A stretch of DNA of 64,000 nucleotides from Aestuariibacter salexigens DSM 15300 (lineage in GTDB: Bacteria; Pseudomonadota; Gammaproteobacteria; Enterobacterales; Alteromonadaceae), in assembly GCF_000429145.1 (NCBI RefSeq), contig NZ_AUBH01000002.1:124001-188000 (forward strand), read 5' to 3'. Below, one piece after another: positions 8,916 through 18,508 of this stretch. The translations under genes were made by a program, and so were the position numbers. Position 1 is the first letter of the stretch. Each line of letters starts with the position of its first letter. Below the pieces are notes generated by a model, which was given only the letters and a program-made list of their open reading frames with translations, made no database searches and was not told the DNA's origin.

Positions 8916-9806
8916 TTGGTCATCAGCGCATTTACCGCGGTGAGCATTGTTGCCTTGCTAACACTGTTATTGGCCAGCCTGCTTGCCGTCGCCAGCATCA
9001 AACTGCGCGTAGACGAGGATCCGCGAGTTGCGCATGTCTATGAGTTATTGCCACATAACAACTGCGGTGCCTGCGGTTTCCCAAGTTGCCAAATGTTTGC
9101 AGAAGCGCTGGTGGCAGGCAAGACTGCGCCCGCCAACTGCACCGTCAGTAATGCATCTGACAAACAAGTTATCGTCGATTATTTGCATGTTGATGCGGGT
9201 CATCAAGTCAGGAAAGTGGCGAGGCTGGCGTGTGCCGGAGGCGATAACGTCGCAACCAGACAGGCGCATTATCAGGGTGAAAAAAGCTGCGCTGCTGCCA
9301 CCCAGGTGGCCGGCGGCGGTAAAACCTGTACATGGGGCTGTCTGGGACTGGCTGATTGCGCCAACGCCTGTGATTTCAATGCTATCACCATGAATGAACA
9401 TGGTCTGCCTGAGGTGAATGAAGCGCAATGTACAGCATGCGGAGACTGTGTGATTGCCTGTCCAAAAGATCTGTTTTCTTTGCAACCTGTGACGCAGCAC
9501 TTGTGGGTCAGGTGCAAAAACCTTGAACAGGGTGATGAAGTACTACAGCACTGTCAGGTGGCCTGTACGGCCTGCGGACGCTGTGCGATGGATGCCCCTG
9601 ACAATCTCATTAGCATGCAAAATAATCTGCCACACATTCGCTACCCGGCATCTATGTCATCCCAGCAGCCAGACAGCACGCGCCGCGCCATTGAGCGCTG
9701 TCCGACCGGCGCTATTGTGTGGTTTAGCGATACCGGCACCGCACAGCATGGTGCGGCTGCCAGACAGATTATCAGACATTCAGCGCTGAATTCGGAGCCT
9801 TCATGA
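8916..9806 (+). CDS. rnfB: Rnf electron transport complex subunit B, extended
   Basis: A 296-residue iron-sulfur subunit that receives electrons from ferredoxin and passes them into the membrane-bound Rnf complex. After one N-terminal membrane anchor, residues 46-70 carry the RnfB-specific cluster motif NNCGACGFPSCQMFAEAL. Two [4Fe-4S] ferredoxin motifs follow: CTWGCLGLADCANAC (about 140-155), which supplies CP-less ligands, and CTACGDCVIACP (about 172-183). A third, partial set, CTACGRC (about 215) and RCPTGAIVW (about 265), extends the protein well beyond the roughly 190 residues of E. coli RsxB. The TTG start has a strong GAAGGAGAG site. It is the first gene of the PFOR-Rnf operon and is separated from its usual neighbour rnfC by the PFOR gene. 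Confidence 0.93.
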   Translation: MVISAFTAVSIVALLTLLLASLLAVASIKLRVDEDPRVAHVYELLPHNNCGACGFPSCQMFAEALVAGKTAPANCTVSNASDKQVIVDYLHVDAGHQVRKVARLACAGGDNVATRQAHYQGEKSCAAATQVAGGGKTCTWGCLGLADCANACDFNAITMNEHGLPEVNEAQCTACGDCVIACPKDLFSLQPVTQHLWVRCKNLEQGDEVLQHCQVACTACGRCAMDAPDNLISMQNNLPHIRYPASMSSQQPDSTRRAIERCPTGAIVWFSDTGTAQHGAAARQIIRHSALNSEPS

Positions 9807-9855
9807 AGCCACATCAAACTATTCCACACGCCAGCATGACATGGAGAAAAGCAGG

Positions 9856-12800
9856 ATGAGCGCAGAACACGGTAATTTTCCCTATCCAGGTAAGCGTGCA
9901 GCAATGGATGGCAACAGTGCTGTGATCATGTGTGAAAGAGAGAGCAGTGACGCGGCAGGCGCCTATCCGATTACGCCCTCCACGCAAATGGGTGAACTGT
10001 GGGCTAAGAATGCCGCTCAGGGACATCTTAATATGTCCGGCAGACCGTTGATTTTTATTGAACCAGAAGGCGAGCATGCCGCCGCAGCCGTCACTGCCGG
10101 ATTAGCCATGACGGGGCTGCGCTCAGCGAATTTCTCTTCCGGTCAGGGTATCGCCTACATGCACGAATCCTTGTATGCCGCAGTAGGTAAACGGCTCACC
10201 TATGTACTTAACATCGGCGCCCGAGCGATGACCAAGGCGACGCTGAATGTGCATGCCGGGCATGATGATTATCACTGCGTTGACGATACCGGCTTTTTCC
10301 AGCTATTCGCAGCCAATGCCCAGCAGGCTGCGGACTTGAACATTATTGCCCATCGCATCGCGGAGATGTCACTGACACCCGGCATTGTGGCGCAGGATGG
10401 CTTTTTGACCACCCATCTTATTGAGTCTCTGCTCTTACCCGAACCTGAATTGATCGCAGAGTTTTTGGGCCGCCCGGATGACATCATTGATACACCAACC
10501 GCCGCACAGCGGATGATATTCGGTGACAAAAGACGACGTATCCCGCTGCTTTGGGATGTAGATAATCCTGTGATGTCCGGGGTGGTACAAAACCAGGACG
10601 CCTACATGCAGAGTGTGGCCGCTCAGCGTCCCTACTTCTTTGCACATGTGAAATCCATTGCCGATGAGGCGATGGATCAGTTTTACCGTCTCACCGGACG
10701 GCAGTACGCGCGGATTGCGGGCTATAGGATGGACGATGCAGAGTATGTGATCCTCGGTCAGGGGAGTGTTATCCCCAGTGCACAACGCGTGGTTAACTAT
10801 TTGCGCGAGACCCGCGGGATCAAAGTGGGTGTGGTAAATATGCTGATGTTCCGGCCTTTTCCTGCAGATCTGCTGACACACATGTTAAAAGGTAAAAAGG
10901 CAGTCACCGTAATGGAGCGGCTGGACCAGCCATTGGCAGTTGAGCTGCCCTTGCTCAGAGAGATACGCAGTGCCGCCGGTCAGGCTCTAGAGAACGGTCG
11001 TCATCCTAAACATCTTCCCTACCCGGATCTGGCCAGCTACTCAAGCCTGTCTGATTTACCCGAATTTTTCTCGGTGTCATTTGGTCTTGGCAGTCGCGAT
11101 CTGCAACCAGAGGGCATTATTGCTGCGGTAGAAAATATGCTGCCTGACGGTGCGCACAGGAAACATGCCTATGTGTCGATTGATTTTTTGCACGACCAAC
11201 CTCGTACGCCAAAACAGGAGATCTTTCAGCAGGAACTCGTCGACAGCTATCCCAATGTGGGAGAGCTGGCGCTAAAAGGCAGCGAGAATCCGAACCTGAT
11301 GCCGGATGGTAGCATCACGGTGCGTTTTCACTCCATAGGCGGGTGGGGAGCCATTACTACGGGTAAAAACCTGGCCATGACGCTGTTTGAATTACTCGGC
11401 TATCACATCAAGGCCAACCCTAAGTATGGCTCTGAGAAAAAAGGCCAGCCAACGACCTATTTTCTATCCGCTGCGCCAGAGCCAATAAGAATCAACTGTG
11501 AATACTATTTTGTCGATGTGGTGCTGTCTCCTGATCCGAATGTGTTGCAGCATACCAACGCGCTGGCAGGGTTGAAGTCTGGCGGCATTTTCGTGATCCA
11601 GAGCGAGCTGGGTAAGCCGGATAAAGTCTGGCAATCCATTCCGGAGCACTATCAGCAGTACATCGTTGATAACGACATCAGAGTCTTCTTTATTGATGCG
11701 TTTAAAATTGCGCGTGAAGAGGCAACTGACTCTGATCTGCAACTGCGGATGCAGGGCAATGCTTTCCAGGGGGCATTCTTTGCTGCATCGTCAGTCATGC
11801 GTGATGCGGGGCTGGATGAGCATAGGTTACTGGATGCCATCCGCCGTCAGCTTCAGCACAAGTTTGGTGAGAAAGGTGCGCGTATTGTTGAGGAGAATAT
11901 TCGCGTCGTGCAGCGTGGCTTTGATGAGATCTGCGAAATCACCCGTAAAGATGTAGGTGTGCAGACCGTTGAGATACAACCAGTTAAAGCCGCCAGTGCT
12001 CAGCCAATCATGCTGAAGCGTTTGCCACAAAGTCATGCAGCGGCGACAGATATTCACCGATTCTGGGAACAAACCGGCAGCTTTTATGCAAAAGGGCAGG
12101 GCAGCGACAACCTCGCCGATCCCTTTATGAGCTTAGGTACCATACCAGCTTCTTCTGCCACATTCCGTGATATGACCGGCATTCGCTTTGAACACCCTGA
12201 GTGGATAGCCGAGAACTGCACCGCCTGTGGTAAGTGCTATACAGTGTGCCCTGATACTGCTATTCCCGGGCTGGTCAACGATGTGTCGCAGGTATTAGAC
12301 ACGCTGGTGGCGAGGATTAAAAAGCAAGGGACGGATGTGCAGTATTTACCTCGCGCGGTACGCCAGTTGGAGCCTATTCTGCACTCGTTGTTTGATGAGG
12401 CGGGCGAGTCTGCTCGCGTGGCTCCGCTTGTCAGCGAAGGGATCAAGCAAACCATTGCCAATTACCGGGACAGCAACGGCAACCCATTGAATGAAGACGA
12501 CAATGCCAGGCTTGAAACAGAAATGGCGGCGCTGAAGTCCGAGCTTAATGGCTTTAAATTTGCCATTACGACGCCGTTTTACCGTTTACCAGAAAAACAG
12601 CAAAAAGGCAGTGGTGGATTATTTAGCGTCACTGTGAATCCCTATACATGCAAAGGCTGCAAAGAATGTGTGCAAGTCTGTGAGGATGATGCCTTGCGCA
12701 CGGTCAGGCAGACCCCGCAAAGCATTAGTGAGCTTAAAACTAACTGGGACCTGTGGCTCGATCTGCCCAGTACACCAGCAAAATACCAGCGCATTGATGA

Positions 12801-14787
12801 TTTGCAGCAAGGCGTAGGCGCGCTGACGCAACTGCTGTTAGACAAGCAGGCATACTCGAGCACGACCAGTGGCGATGGCGCGTGTCTCGGCTGCTCTGAG
12901 AAAACCGCCATTCATTTATTCACAGCCACGGTAGAAGCGCTGATGCGCCCACGCGTCAGCAAGCATCTTGCCTATCTGGATGATTTGATTGGCAGATTGA
13001 AGCAGCACATCCGAGACAGGCTCATGCAAAGTGTTGATCTGGATGACACCGATGCCATCGACCGGGTCTTACACGCCCCCCATCAGCATGATCTCTCACT
13101 GGCAGAGCTGGCGCAGGGCGTGTCACGAGGAAGTAATGCAGAACCCATTGACCCTGACTGGCTTGAGCGAGTCAATCACCTGCTCGCCAAACTCAAGCAT
13201 TTACGCTGGTGTTATACCGATGCTGATAGCGCAAGGGGGCGTTCTGCGATGGGGATGGTCAATGCCACGGGCTGTAGCTCAGTGTGGGGCAGTACCTTCC
13301 CGTTCAATCCCTATCCTTTTCCGTGGGCCAATCATTTATTCCAGGACGCCACGTCCATGGCGATGGGCGTATTCGAAGGCCATATGGTTAAGATGGCTGA
13401 CGGATTTAAAGCCATTCGTAGCGCAGAGCTGGAAATCAAAGGGGCTTATCGGCGCGCTGAACATGATGATTATTTTGCACGGTTTAACTGGCGAGACTTT
13501 ACCGATGAGGAGTTTTTACTCTGTCCACCGGTCGTCGCCGTCGGCGGTGACGGTGCCATGTATGACATTGGCTTTCAAAACCTGTCCAGAGCCATGATGT
13601 CGGGCAAACCCCTTAAGATCATCGTGCTGGATACCCAAGTCTATTCCAATACCGGCGGTCAGGCCTGTACCTCGGGCTTTATGGGGCAGGTGTCGGATAT
13701 GGCCGAGTTTGGTCAGGCCATCAAAGGCAAGCAGGAAGCACGCAAGGAGATGGGCCTGATTGCCATGGCACACCGCACGACCTATGTACTGCAGAGTACC
13801 ATTGCGCACGCCAATCATATGCTGGAAGGCTTCATTGAAGGTCTGCAGAGTCGCCGCGCAGCACTATTTAATATCTACACCGCCTGTCAGCCTGAGCATG
13901 GCATCGGCGATGATATGGGACACCATCAGGCGAAACTGGCGGTTGAGTCCCGCGCTTATCCGATTTTTAAATACAACCCGGATCGTGGTCACAATCCGGC
14001 TGACTGCTTCGAAATGGATGGCAACCCGGCCATGGATGAGGTGTGGCCCACCTATGCGCTTCACTATGTGGATGACGGCCTGGATAAATCAATGTCACTG
14101 CCAATGACATTTGCCGATTTTGCGATGACAGAAAATCGCTTCCGTAAGCACTTTAGAACGGCACCGGTGGATACCTGGCATGACAATATGATGTTGCTGG
14201 CAGACTATATCGAGCTGCCAAAAGATGAACGAGAGGGACGTTATCCGTTTATCTGGATGCTGGATAAGCAGCAACAACTCGGCAGGTTATTGGTGGACGA
14301 CACAATGGTGGCATCCTGTGAAGAGCGTCGTGACTTCTGGTTAATGCTCAATGCCATAGCCGGTACCACAAAACAGGATTCACCAGCGTTGTCCTCTGAA
14401 CAGCAAATTCGCCAGCAGGTCGTGGCACAAATTGCCAGCGGCCTGATGAAACTGGCGGCGCAAAGCGAACCGGTAGATACCTCCTCGTTGGACATCTCCG
14501 AAAAAGTTGATGCGCCAGCTCCTCAACCCGCGTCAACTAGTATGGCACCGTGGATTGACAGTGACAGCTGCACTGCCTGTGATGAATGTATCAAACTAAA
14601 CGCGAAAATCTTCGCGTATAACGACGACAAGCAGGCGTATATAAAAGATCCGCAAGGCGGGCCGTACCGGGATCTGGTCAAAGCAGCCGAAAAATGCACT
14701 GCACAGGTGATCCATCCTGGCCTGCCGATAGATGCATCAGAGAAAGACATTGATAAATGGGTAGCGCGCGGGGAGAAGTATAATTGA
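9856..14787 (+). CDS. Giant pyruvate:ferredoxin (2-oxoacid) oxidoreductase with fused ferredoxin domain
   Basis: About 1,643 residues, against roughly 1,170-1,200 for NifJ/PFOR. NifJ-type enzymes oxidise pyruvate or another 2-oxoacid with CoA to acyl-CoA and CO2, reducing ferredoxin or flavodoxin. Domains in order: thiamine pyrimidine-binding domain (10-250, AGAYPITPSTQMGELW); domain II (255-400); gamma domain (about 480-640, IGGWGAITTGKNLA); cluster motifs CTACGKCYTVCP (C788-C798) and CKGCKECVQVC (C932-C942) split by an inserted segment of about 110 residues; proximal-cluster ligands GACLGC (C1010, C1013) and ATGCSS (C1140) split by another insertion; thiamine-diphosphate site GDGAMYD (about 1231) with YSNTGGQA; and a C-terminal ferredoxin-like domain with CTACDEC (C1572-C1578) and C1614. 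The ATG at 9856 has GGAG nine bases upstream; one at 9841 has none. The 2-oxoacid used is not determined. Confidence 0.9.
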   Translation: MSAEHGNFPYPGKRAAMDGNSAVIMCERESSDAAGAYPITPSTQMGELWAKNAAQGHLNMSGRPLIFIEPEGEHAAAAVTAGLAMTGLRSANFSSGQGIAYMHESLYAAVGKRLTYVLNIGARAMTKATLNVHAGHDDYHCVDDTGFFQLFAANAQQAADLNIIAHRIAEMSLTPGIVAQDGFLTTHLIESLLLPEPELIAEFLGRPDDIIDTPTAAQRMIFGDKRRRIPLLWDVDNPVMSGVVQNQDAYMQSVAAQRPYFFAHVKSIADEAMDQFYRLTGRQYARIAGYRMDDAEYVILGQGSVIPSAQRVVNYLRETRGIKVGVVNMLMFRPFPADLLTHMLKGKKAVTVMERLDQPLAVELPLLREIRSAAGQALENGRHPKHLPYPDLASYSSLSDLPEFFSVSFGLGSRDLQPEGIIAAVENMLPDGAHRKHAYVSIDFLHDQPRTPKQEIFQQELVDSYPNVGELALKGSENPNLMPDGSITVRFHSIGGWGAITTGKNLAMTLFELLGYHIKANPKYGSEKKGQPTTYFLSAAPEPIRINCEYYFVDVVLSPDPNVLQHTNALAGLKSGGIFVIQSELGKPDKVWQSIPEHYQQYIVDNDIRVFFIDAFKIAREEATDSDLQLRMQGNAFQGAFFAASSVMRDAGLDEHRLLDAIRRQLQHKFGEKGARIVEENIRVVQRGFDEICEITRKDVGVQTVEIQPVKAASAQPIMLKRLPQSHAAATDIHRFWEQTGSFYAKGQGSDNLADPFMSLGTIPASSATFRDMTGIRFEHPEWIAENCTACGKCYTVCPDTAIPGLVNDVSQVLDTLVARIKKQGTDVQYLPRAVRQLEPILHSLFDEAGESARVAPLVSEGIKQTIANYRDSNGNPLNEDDNARLETEMAALKSELNGFKFAITTPFYRLPEKQQKGSGGLFSVTVNPYTCKGCKECVQVCEDDALRTVRQTPQSISELKTNWDLWLDLPSTPAKYQRIDDLQQGVGALTQLLLDKQAYSSTTSGDGACLGCSEKTAIHLFTATVEALMRPRVSKHLAYLDDLIGRLKQHIRDRLMQSVDLDDTDAIDRVLHAPHQHDLSLAELAQGVSRGSNAEPIDPDWLERVNHLLAKLKHLRWCYTDADSARGRSAMGMVNATGCSSVWGSTFPFNPYPFPWANHLFQDATSMAMGVFEGHMVKMADGFKAIRSAELEIKGAYRRAEHDDYFARFNWRDFTDEEFLLCPPVVAVGGDGAMYDIGFQNLSRAMMSGKPLKIIVLDTQVYSNTGGQACTSGFMGQVSDMAEFGQAIKGKQEARKEMGLIAMAHRTTYVLQSTIAHANHMLEGFIEGLQSRRAALFNIYTACQPEHGIGDDMGHHQAKLAVESRAYPIFKYNPDRGHNPADCFEMDGNPAMDEVWPTYALHYVDDGLDKSMSLPMTFADFAMTENRFRKHFRTAPVDTWHDNMMLLADYIELPKDEREGRYPFIWMLDKQQQLGRLLVDDTMVASCEERRDFWLMLNAIAGTTKQDSPALSSEQQIRQQVVAQIASGLMKLAAQSEPVDTSSLDISEKVDAPAPQPASTSMAPWIDSDSCTACDECIKLNAKIFAYNDDKQAYIKDPQGGPYRDLVKAAEKCTAQVIHPGLPIDASEKDIDKWVARGEKYN

Positions 14788-16163
14788 GCCTGCTCGATAT
14801 GCTTTTTCAACGTCACCCTACGTTTGACGGCGGTGTGCATCCACCGCAATCAAAGGCGTTGACTGCGGATTTGCCGATCCGTCAGTTCCCTTTTGCGCCG
14901 GTACTGAATATTCCACTGAATCAGCACATTGGACAGCCAGCCATACCGGTTGTCAGAGAAGGACAGGAGGTGGAGCGCGGCGCGCTGCTTGCGAAACCAG
15001 ACGGTTACATGTCTGTGGCACTCCACGCACCGGCCAGCGGTGTGGTAAGGCGTATTGGTTTAATGCCCTCGATAACAGGAAAAATGGTGCCGGGCATTTA
15101 TTTGCAGCCGTTTCCCGGCGCCACGCAGGAAGTTCAGTCTGGTCAGCCCTGTAACATAGAAACCGCCTCTGCTGAGGATATTATTCAGGCTATTCAGATG
15201 GCCGGCATTGTCGGTCTAGGCGGCGCTGCGTTTCCAACCCATGCCAAGCTGAAAGCGCCTGCAGGGAAACACATCGACACATTGATCATCAACGGTGCAG
15301 AGTGTGAGCCTTTTCTGACCAATGACTACCGGGTCATGCTGGAGCAGCCTGATGAGATTCTGACAGGCATTCATTATTTACTTAACGCTACAGGCTGCCG
15401 ACGCGCCGTGATTGGCATTGAAGACAACAAGGCTGCGGCGGCACAGGCGCTACAAACCTGTCTAAGCGGAAAGCACACGTCGCTAACAGGAAAGATTGAA
15501 GTAGTCGTGGTGCTGACGAAATATCCACAGGGCGCTGAGAAAATGCTGATTGAAGCCCTTATCGGCAGACAGGTACCCAGGGGAGGGTTACCCCATGATG
15601 TTGGTGTGGTGGTAGTAAATGTCACCTCTGCTGCCGAAATTGGACGCTTATTACCTCGCGGGTTGGGTATTCAGGAACGGGTTATCACCATCAGTGGTCC
15701 GGCAGTGAATAAGCCTGGCAATTACCGCATTCCTATTGGCACACCGCTGCGCTTTGCACTCGATTATGTGGGCGTGAGCGACTCAATCACCGAGGTCTAT
15801 CTGGGCGGACCGATGATGGGACAGGCGTTGCCTAATCTGGATATTTCCATCACTAAGGGGACATCGGGTTTTACCGCATTTACTGACAGCCAAACTACAT
15901 CGCCGCATCATGTTTTCCCTTGTATTCACTGCGCATACTGCGTTGATGCCTGTCCAATGCACCTCAATCCATCTCAACTCGGTTTACTGGCAAAGCATGG
16001 AGAGGTAAGCAAAATGGCAGAGGATTTTCACCTTTTTGATTGCTTCGAGTGTGGCTCCTGCGCGTTTGTGTGTCCTTCACATATCCCACTGGTACAACAG
16101 TTTCGGGCGGCTAAAGCCGAAGTCAGAAAAATGGCCGCAGTGCATACCGGGGCCGATGCATGA
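14784..16163 (+). CDS. rnfC: Rnf electron transport complex subunit C
   Basis: A 459-residue peripheral subunit that binds NADH/FMN in an Nqo1/SLBB-like fold and carries two [4Fe-4S] clusters, linking the Rnf complex to NAD+/NADH. It shows GGAAFPTHAKL and INGAECEPFLTNDYR (about 150-175), the NADH/flavin region, and C-terminal cluster motifs CIHCAYCVDACP (about 380) and CFECGSCAFVCP (about 420). It lacks the long Ala/Lys-rich tail of E. coli RsxC and is close in size to clostridial RnfC. The TTG start overlaps the PFOR stop codon and has GGGGAGAAG upstream, so translation of the two is probably coupled. Confidence 0.95.
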   Translation: MSLLDMLFQRHPTFDGGVHPPQSKALTADLPIRQFPFAPVLNIPLNQHIGQPAIPVVREGQEVERGALLAKPDGYMSVALHAPASGVVRRIGLMPSITGKMVPGIYLQPFPGATQEVQSGQPCNIETASAEDIIQAIQMAGIVGLGGAAFPTHAKLKAPAGKHIDTLIINGAECEPFLTNDYRVMLEQPDEILTGIHYLLNATGCRRAVIGIEDNKAAAAQALQTCLSGKHTSLTGKIEVVVVLTKYPQGAEKMLIEALIGRQVPRGGLPHDVGVVVVNVTSAAEIGRLLPRGLGIQERVITISGPAVNKPGNYRIPIGTPLRFALDYVGVSDSITEVYLGGPMMGQALPNLDISITKGTSGFTAFTDSQTTSPHHVFPCIHCAYCVDACPMHLNPSQLGLLAKHGEVSKMAEDFHLFDCFECGSCAFVCPSHIPLVQQFRAAKAEVRKMAAVHTGADA

Positions 16164-17206
16164 GTGCACTGAATAAAACCCTGCAGATCAGAACTTCTCC
16201 TCACCTGACGGCGGGTTACAGCGTCGATCATATAATGCGTCATGTGGCATGGGCACTATTACCCACCTGTGGATTTGCGGTATTTATATTTGGTCTGGCC
16301 GCGTTAATTACGCTAATTGTCGCCAGTCTGACCTGTGTGCTGACCGAGCACGTTTTATGTAAACAAAGCGGCAAGATCAGCAGCGTCAACGATTACTCTG
16401 CGCTGGTGACCGGGCTGCTTTATGGTCTTACCTTGCCGCCCGGCCTGCCAGTTTGGATGGTGATGGTCGGTGCAATCATCGCCATCGCGCTGGGCAAGTT
16501 TATGTTTGGAGGCCTGGGCTGCAATATTTTTAATCCAGCACTAGTCGGTCGGGCGTTTTTGCAGGCGGCCTTTCCTTCGGCCATGACCAGTTGGGGACCG
16601 GCGATGGCCAGCGAGCGTTTTTCCAGCGTGCCGTCCAGTCTGCTGGCATGGCCATTTCAGGCGCCGGATTACAGCAGTTGGGCAGATGGTGTGAGTAGTG
16701 CAACGCCATTAGCACTGATGAAATTTGAACAGCAGCTTACCCAGCATGCTGATTTGCTCAGCGGTATGACCACTGGCTCCTATGGCGAAACCTGTGGGGT
16801 ATTGATACTGGCAGGTGGTACTTATCTGGCAATCAGAAAAATGCTCAACTGGCGTATTCCCCTGGCTATTTTTGTCAGTGCCGGCACGCTGAGTGCAATA
16901 TGCCATTATGTCAGCCCTGAGCTTTATCCGGGGGCGATATTCACCTTGTTCTCAGGCGGATTAATGCTTGGTGCCGTGTTCATGGCGACCGATATGGTGG
17001 CCTCGCCGATGACCTCAAAAGGCGTCATTGTTTACGGCGTATTGATTGGTGTGCTCATCGTCATTATCCGAAACTGGGGCGGACTGCCAGAGGGCGTGAT
17101 GTATGCGATTTTGCTCGCCAACGCAGCATCACCTCATATTGACGCACTGACCCAACCTAAGGTGTTCGGCTCTCAATCTAAAGCCTCATCGGAAGGGCCC
17201 GAATAA
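16160..17206 (+). CDS. rnfD: Rnf electron transport complex subunit D
   Basis: A 348-residue integral membrane subunit with about nine to ten helices. It belongs to the NqrB/RnfD family and carries covalently bound FMN; the SSATPLALM segment (about residue 177) provides the flavinylated Thr of the S-x-A-T motif. The N-terminal TSPHLTAGYSVDHIMRHV and the C-terminal FMATDMVASPMTSKG are characteristic. It starts with ATGA overlapping the rnfC stop and ends on the base where rnfG begins, which is consistent with a stoichiometric complex made from one transcript. Confidence 0.95.
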   Translation: MSALNKTLQIRTSPHLTAGYSVDHIMRHVAWALLPTCGFAVFIFGLAALITLIVASLTCVLTEHVLCKQSGKISSVNDYSALVTGLLYGLTLPPGLPVWMVMVGAIIAIALGKFMFGGLGCNIFNPALVGRAFLQAAFPSAMTSWGPAMASERFSSVPSSLLAWPFQAPDYSSWADGVSSATPLALMKFEQQLTQHADLLSGMTTGSYGETCGVLILAGGTYLAIRKMLNWRIPLAIFVSAGTLSAICHYVSPELYPGAIFTLFSGGLMLGAVFMATDMVASPMTSKGVIVYGVLIGVLIVIIRNWGGLPEGVMYAILLANAASPHIDALTQPKVFGSQSKASSEGPE

Positions 17207-17883
17207 TGGCCGCGATGACATCATCGTTAACGGCGTTGTGGCCAATGTATCGAAGTCTGGTCGGACTCGGCGTGATATGTACCGTATGTATCGTTGCTGT
17301 GGTGATGGTGACGACTCCGGCTATCAAGCAAAACCAACAGGATGCCATGCACCGCGCCATTTTTGCGGTATTACCGGGTACCACAACCATAGGGGCGTTT
17401 ACGTATGATAGTGGCGCTGATGCCTTTTCCACCGTGGTGCAGGGTGGGGCTGGCAGCACACTCTATGTGGGCTATGATCCACAAGGGCAATTAGTGGGTG
17501 TCGCGATTGCTGCTGAGGGGCAAGGCTACCAGGATAAAATTAAAATCATTTACGGCTATTCACCTGATAAGCAGACAGTTATCGGCATGCGGGTGATTGA
17601 AAGCCGGGAAACCCCAGGGCTGGGCGATAGAATAGAAACGGACTCCGCATTTCAGGCAAACTTTATCGCGTTGGATGTGCGTCTCAATGCACAGGGCAAC
17701 GACCTCGTGCATCCGGTAGAGCTTGTAAAATCAGGTCAAAAAACGAAGGCTTGGCAGATTGACGGGATAACAGGGGCAACCATCTCCAGTCAGGCTATCA
17801 CTGACATGATTGCGCACAGCGTGTCGACGTGGTTGCCTCGCGTGCGTGATCACATTGCGCAGCTGGAGCAGCCCCATGGATAA
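17206..17883 (+). CDS. rnfG: Rnf electron transport complex subunit G
   Basis: A 225-residue subunit with one N-terminal membrane helix (about 20-40) and a periplasmic FMN-binding domain of the NqrC/RnfG type. The flavinylation motif G-I-T-G-A-T-I-S-S-Q-A (about 187-197) carries the Thr that takes FMN from an ApbE-type transferase; no apbE is seen in this window. ESRETPGLGD (about 130) is the conserved family segment. The start codon shares a base with the rnfD stop. Confidence 0.94.
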   Translation: MAAMTSSLTALWPMYRSLVGLGVICTVCIVAVVMVTTPAIKQNQQDAMHRAIFAVLPGTTTIGAFTYDSGADAFSTVVQGGAGSTLYVGYDPQGQLVGVAIAAEGQGYQDKIKIIYGYSPDKQTVIGMRVIESRETPGLGDRIETDSAFQANFIALDVRLNAQGNDLVHPVELVKSGQKTKAWQIDGITGATISSQAITDMIAHSVSTWLPRVRDHIAQLEQPHG

Positions 17884-18508
17884 TCAGCAAGCAACAAGTG
17901 CAGATACCTTTATCAAAGGGCTATGGCGTGATAATCCGGTGTTTGTGCAGGTGTTGGGTATGTGCCCGGTTCTGGCGGTGACCAATTCAGCAGTGAATGC
18001 ACTGACCATGGGACTGGCAACGCTGTTTGTGCTGTTGATGTCCAATATCATGGTGTCGTTGCTGCGCAACTGGATCCCCAAAGAAGTCAGGATCGCGAGC
18101 TTTATTCTCATCATCGCCACCTTTGTGACGTTAGTCGACTATGTCATACAGGCAATCAGTCTCGATCTGCATAAAAACCTGGGGGCGTTTATCTCGTTGA
18201 TTGTGGTCAATTGTCTGATCCTCGGACGGGCTGAAGCGTTTGCCTCAAAACATCCACCTCTCTCCTCTGTGCTTGATGCACTGGGCATGGGTACAGGTTT
18301 TACCTTTGCACTTTTGTGCATGGGCAGCATTCGAGAATTGCTGGGTAACGGCAGCGTGTTTGGCTGGGCATTGTTTGCTGATAGCTATCAACCCTGGGTA
18401 GTGATGATATTGCCAAGCGGTGGCTTTTTTACACTGGGTGTCCTGATGTTAGTGATCAACCGCATCAACAAGCGTGTGGCACTCAGTAACGCAAGGAGTG
18501 AAGCATGA
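17876..18508 (+). CDS. rnfE: Rnf electron transport complex subunit E
   Basis: About 210 residues with six membrane helices, of the NqrD/RnfE family. The conserved half-membrane cysteine segments are LGMCPVLAVTNSA and VNCLILGRAEAFA, which in Rnf/Nqr form an intramembrane iron-sulfur centre together with RnfA. The ATG at 17876 is chosen over an upstream in-frame start at 17810 because it matches the family N-terminus and overlaps the rnfG stop by a few bases. Confidence 0.94.
   Translation: MDNQQATSADTFIKGLWRDNPVFVQVLGMCPVLAVTNSAVNALTMGLATLFVLLMSNIMVSLLRNWIPKEVRIASFILIIATFVTLVDYVIQAISLDLHKNLGAFISLIVVNCLILGRAEAFASKHPPLSSVLDALGMGTGFTFALLCMGSIRELLGNGSVFGWALFADSYQPWVVMILPSGGFFTLGVLMLVINRINKRVALSNARSEA

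Noticed and set aside
13031-13597. 188-codon open frame inside the PFOR gene
   Set aside because: It overlaps the TPP-domain coding region in another frame and has no ribosome site or domain; the PFOR frame explains the sequence.
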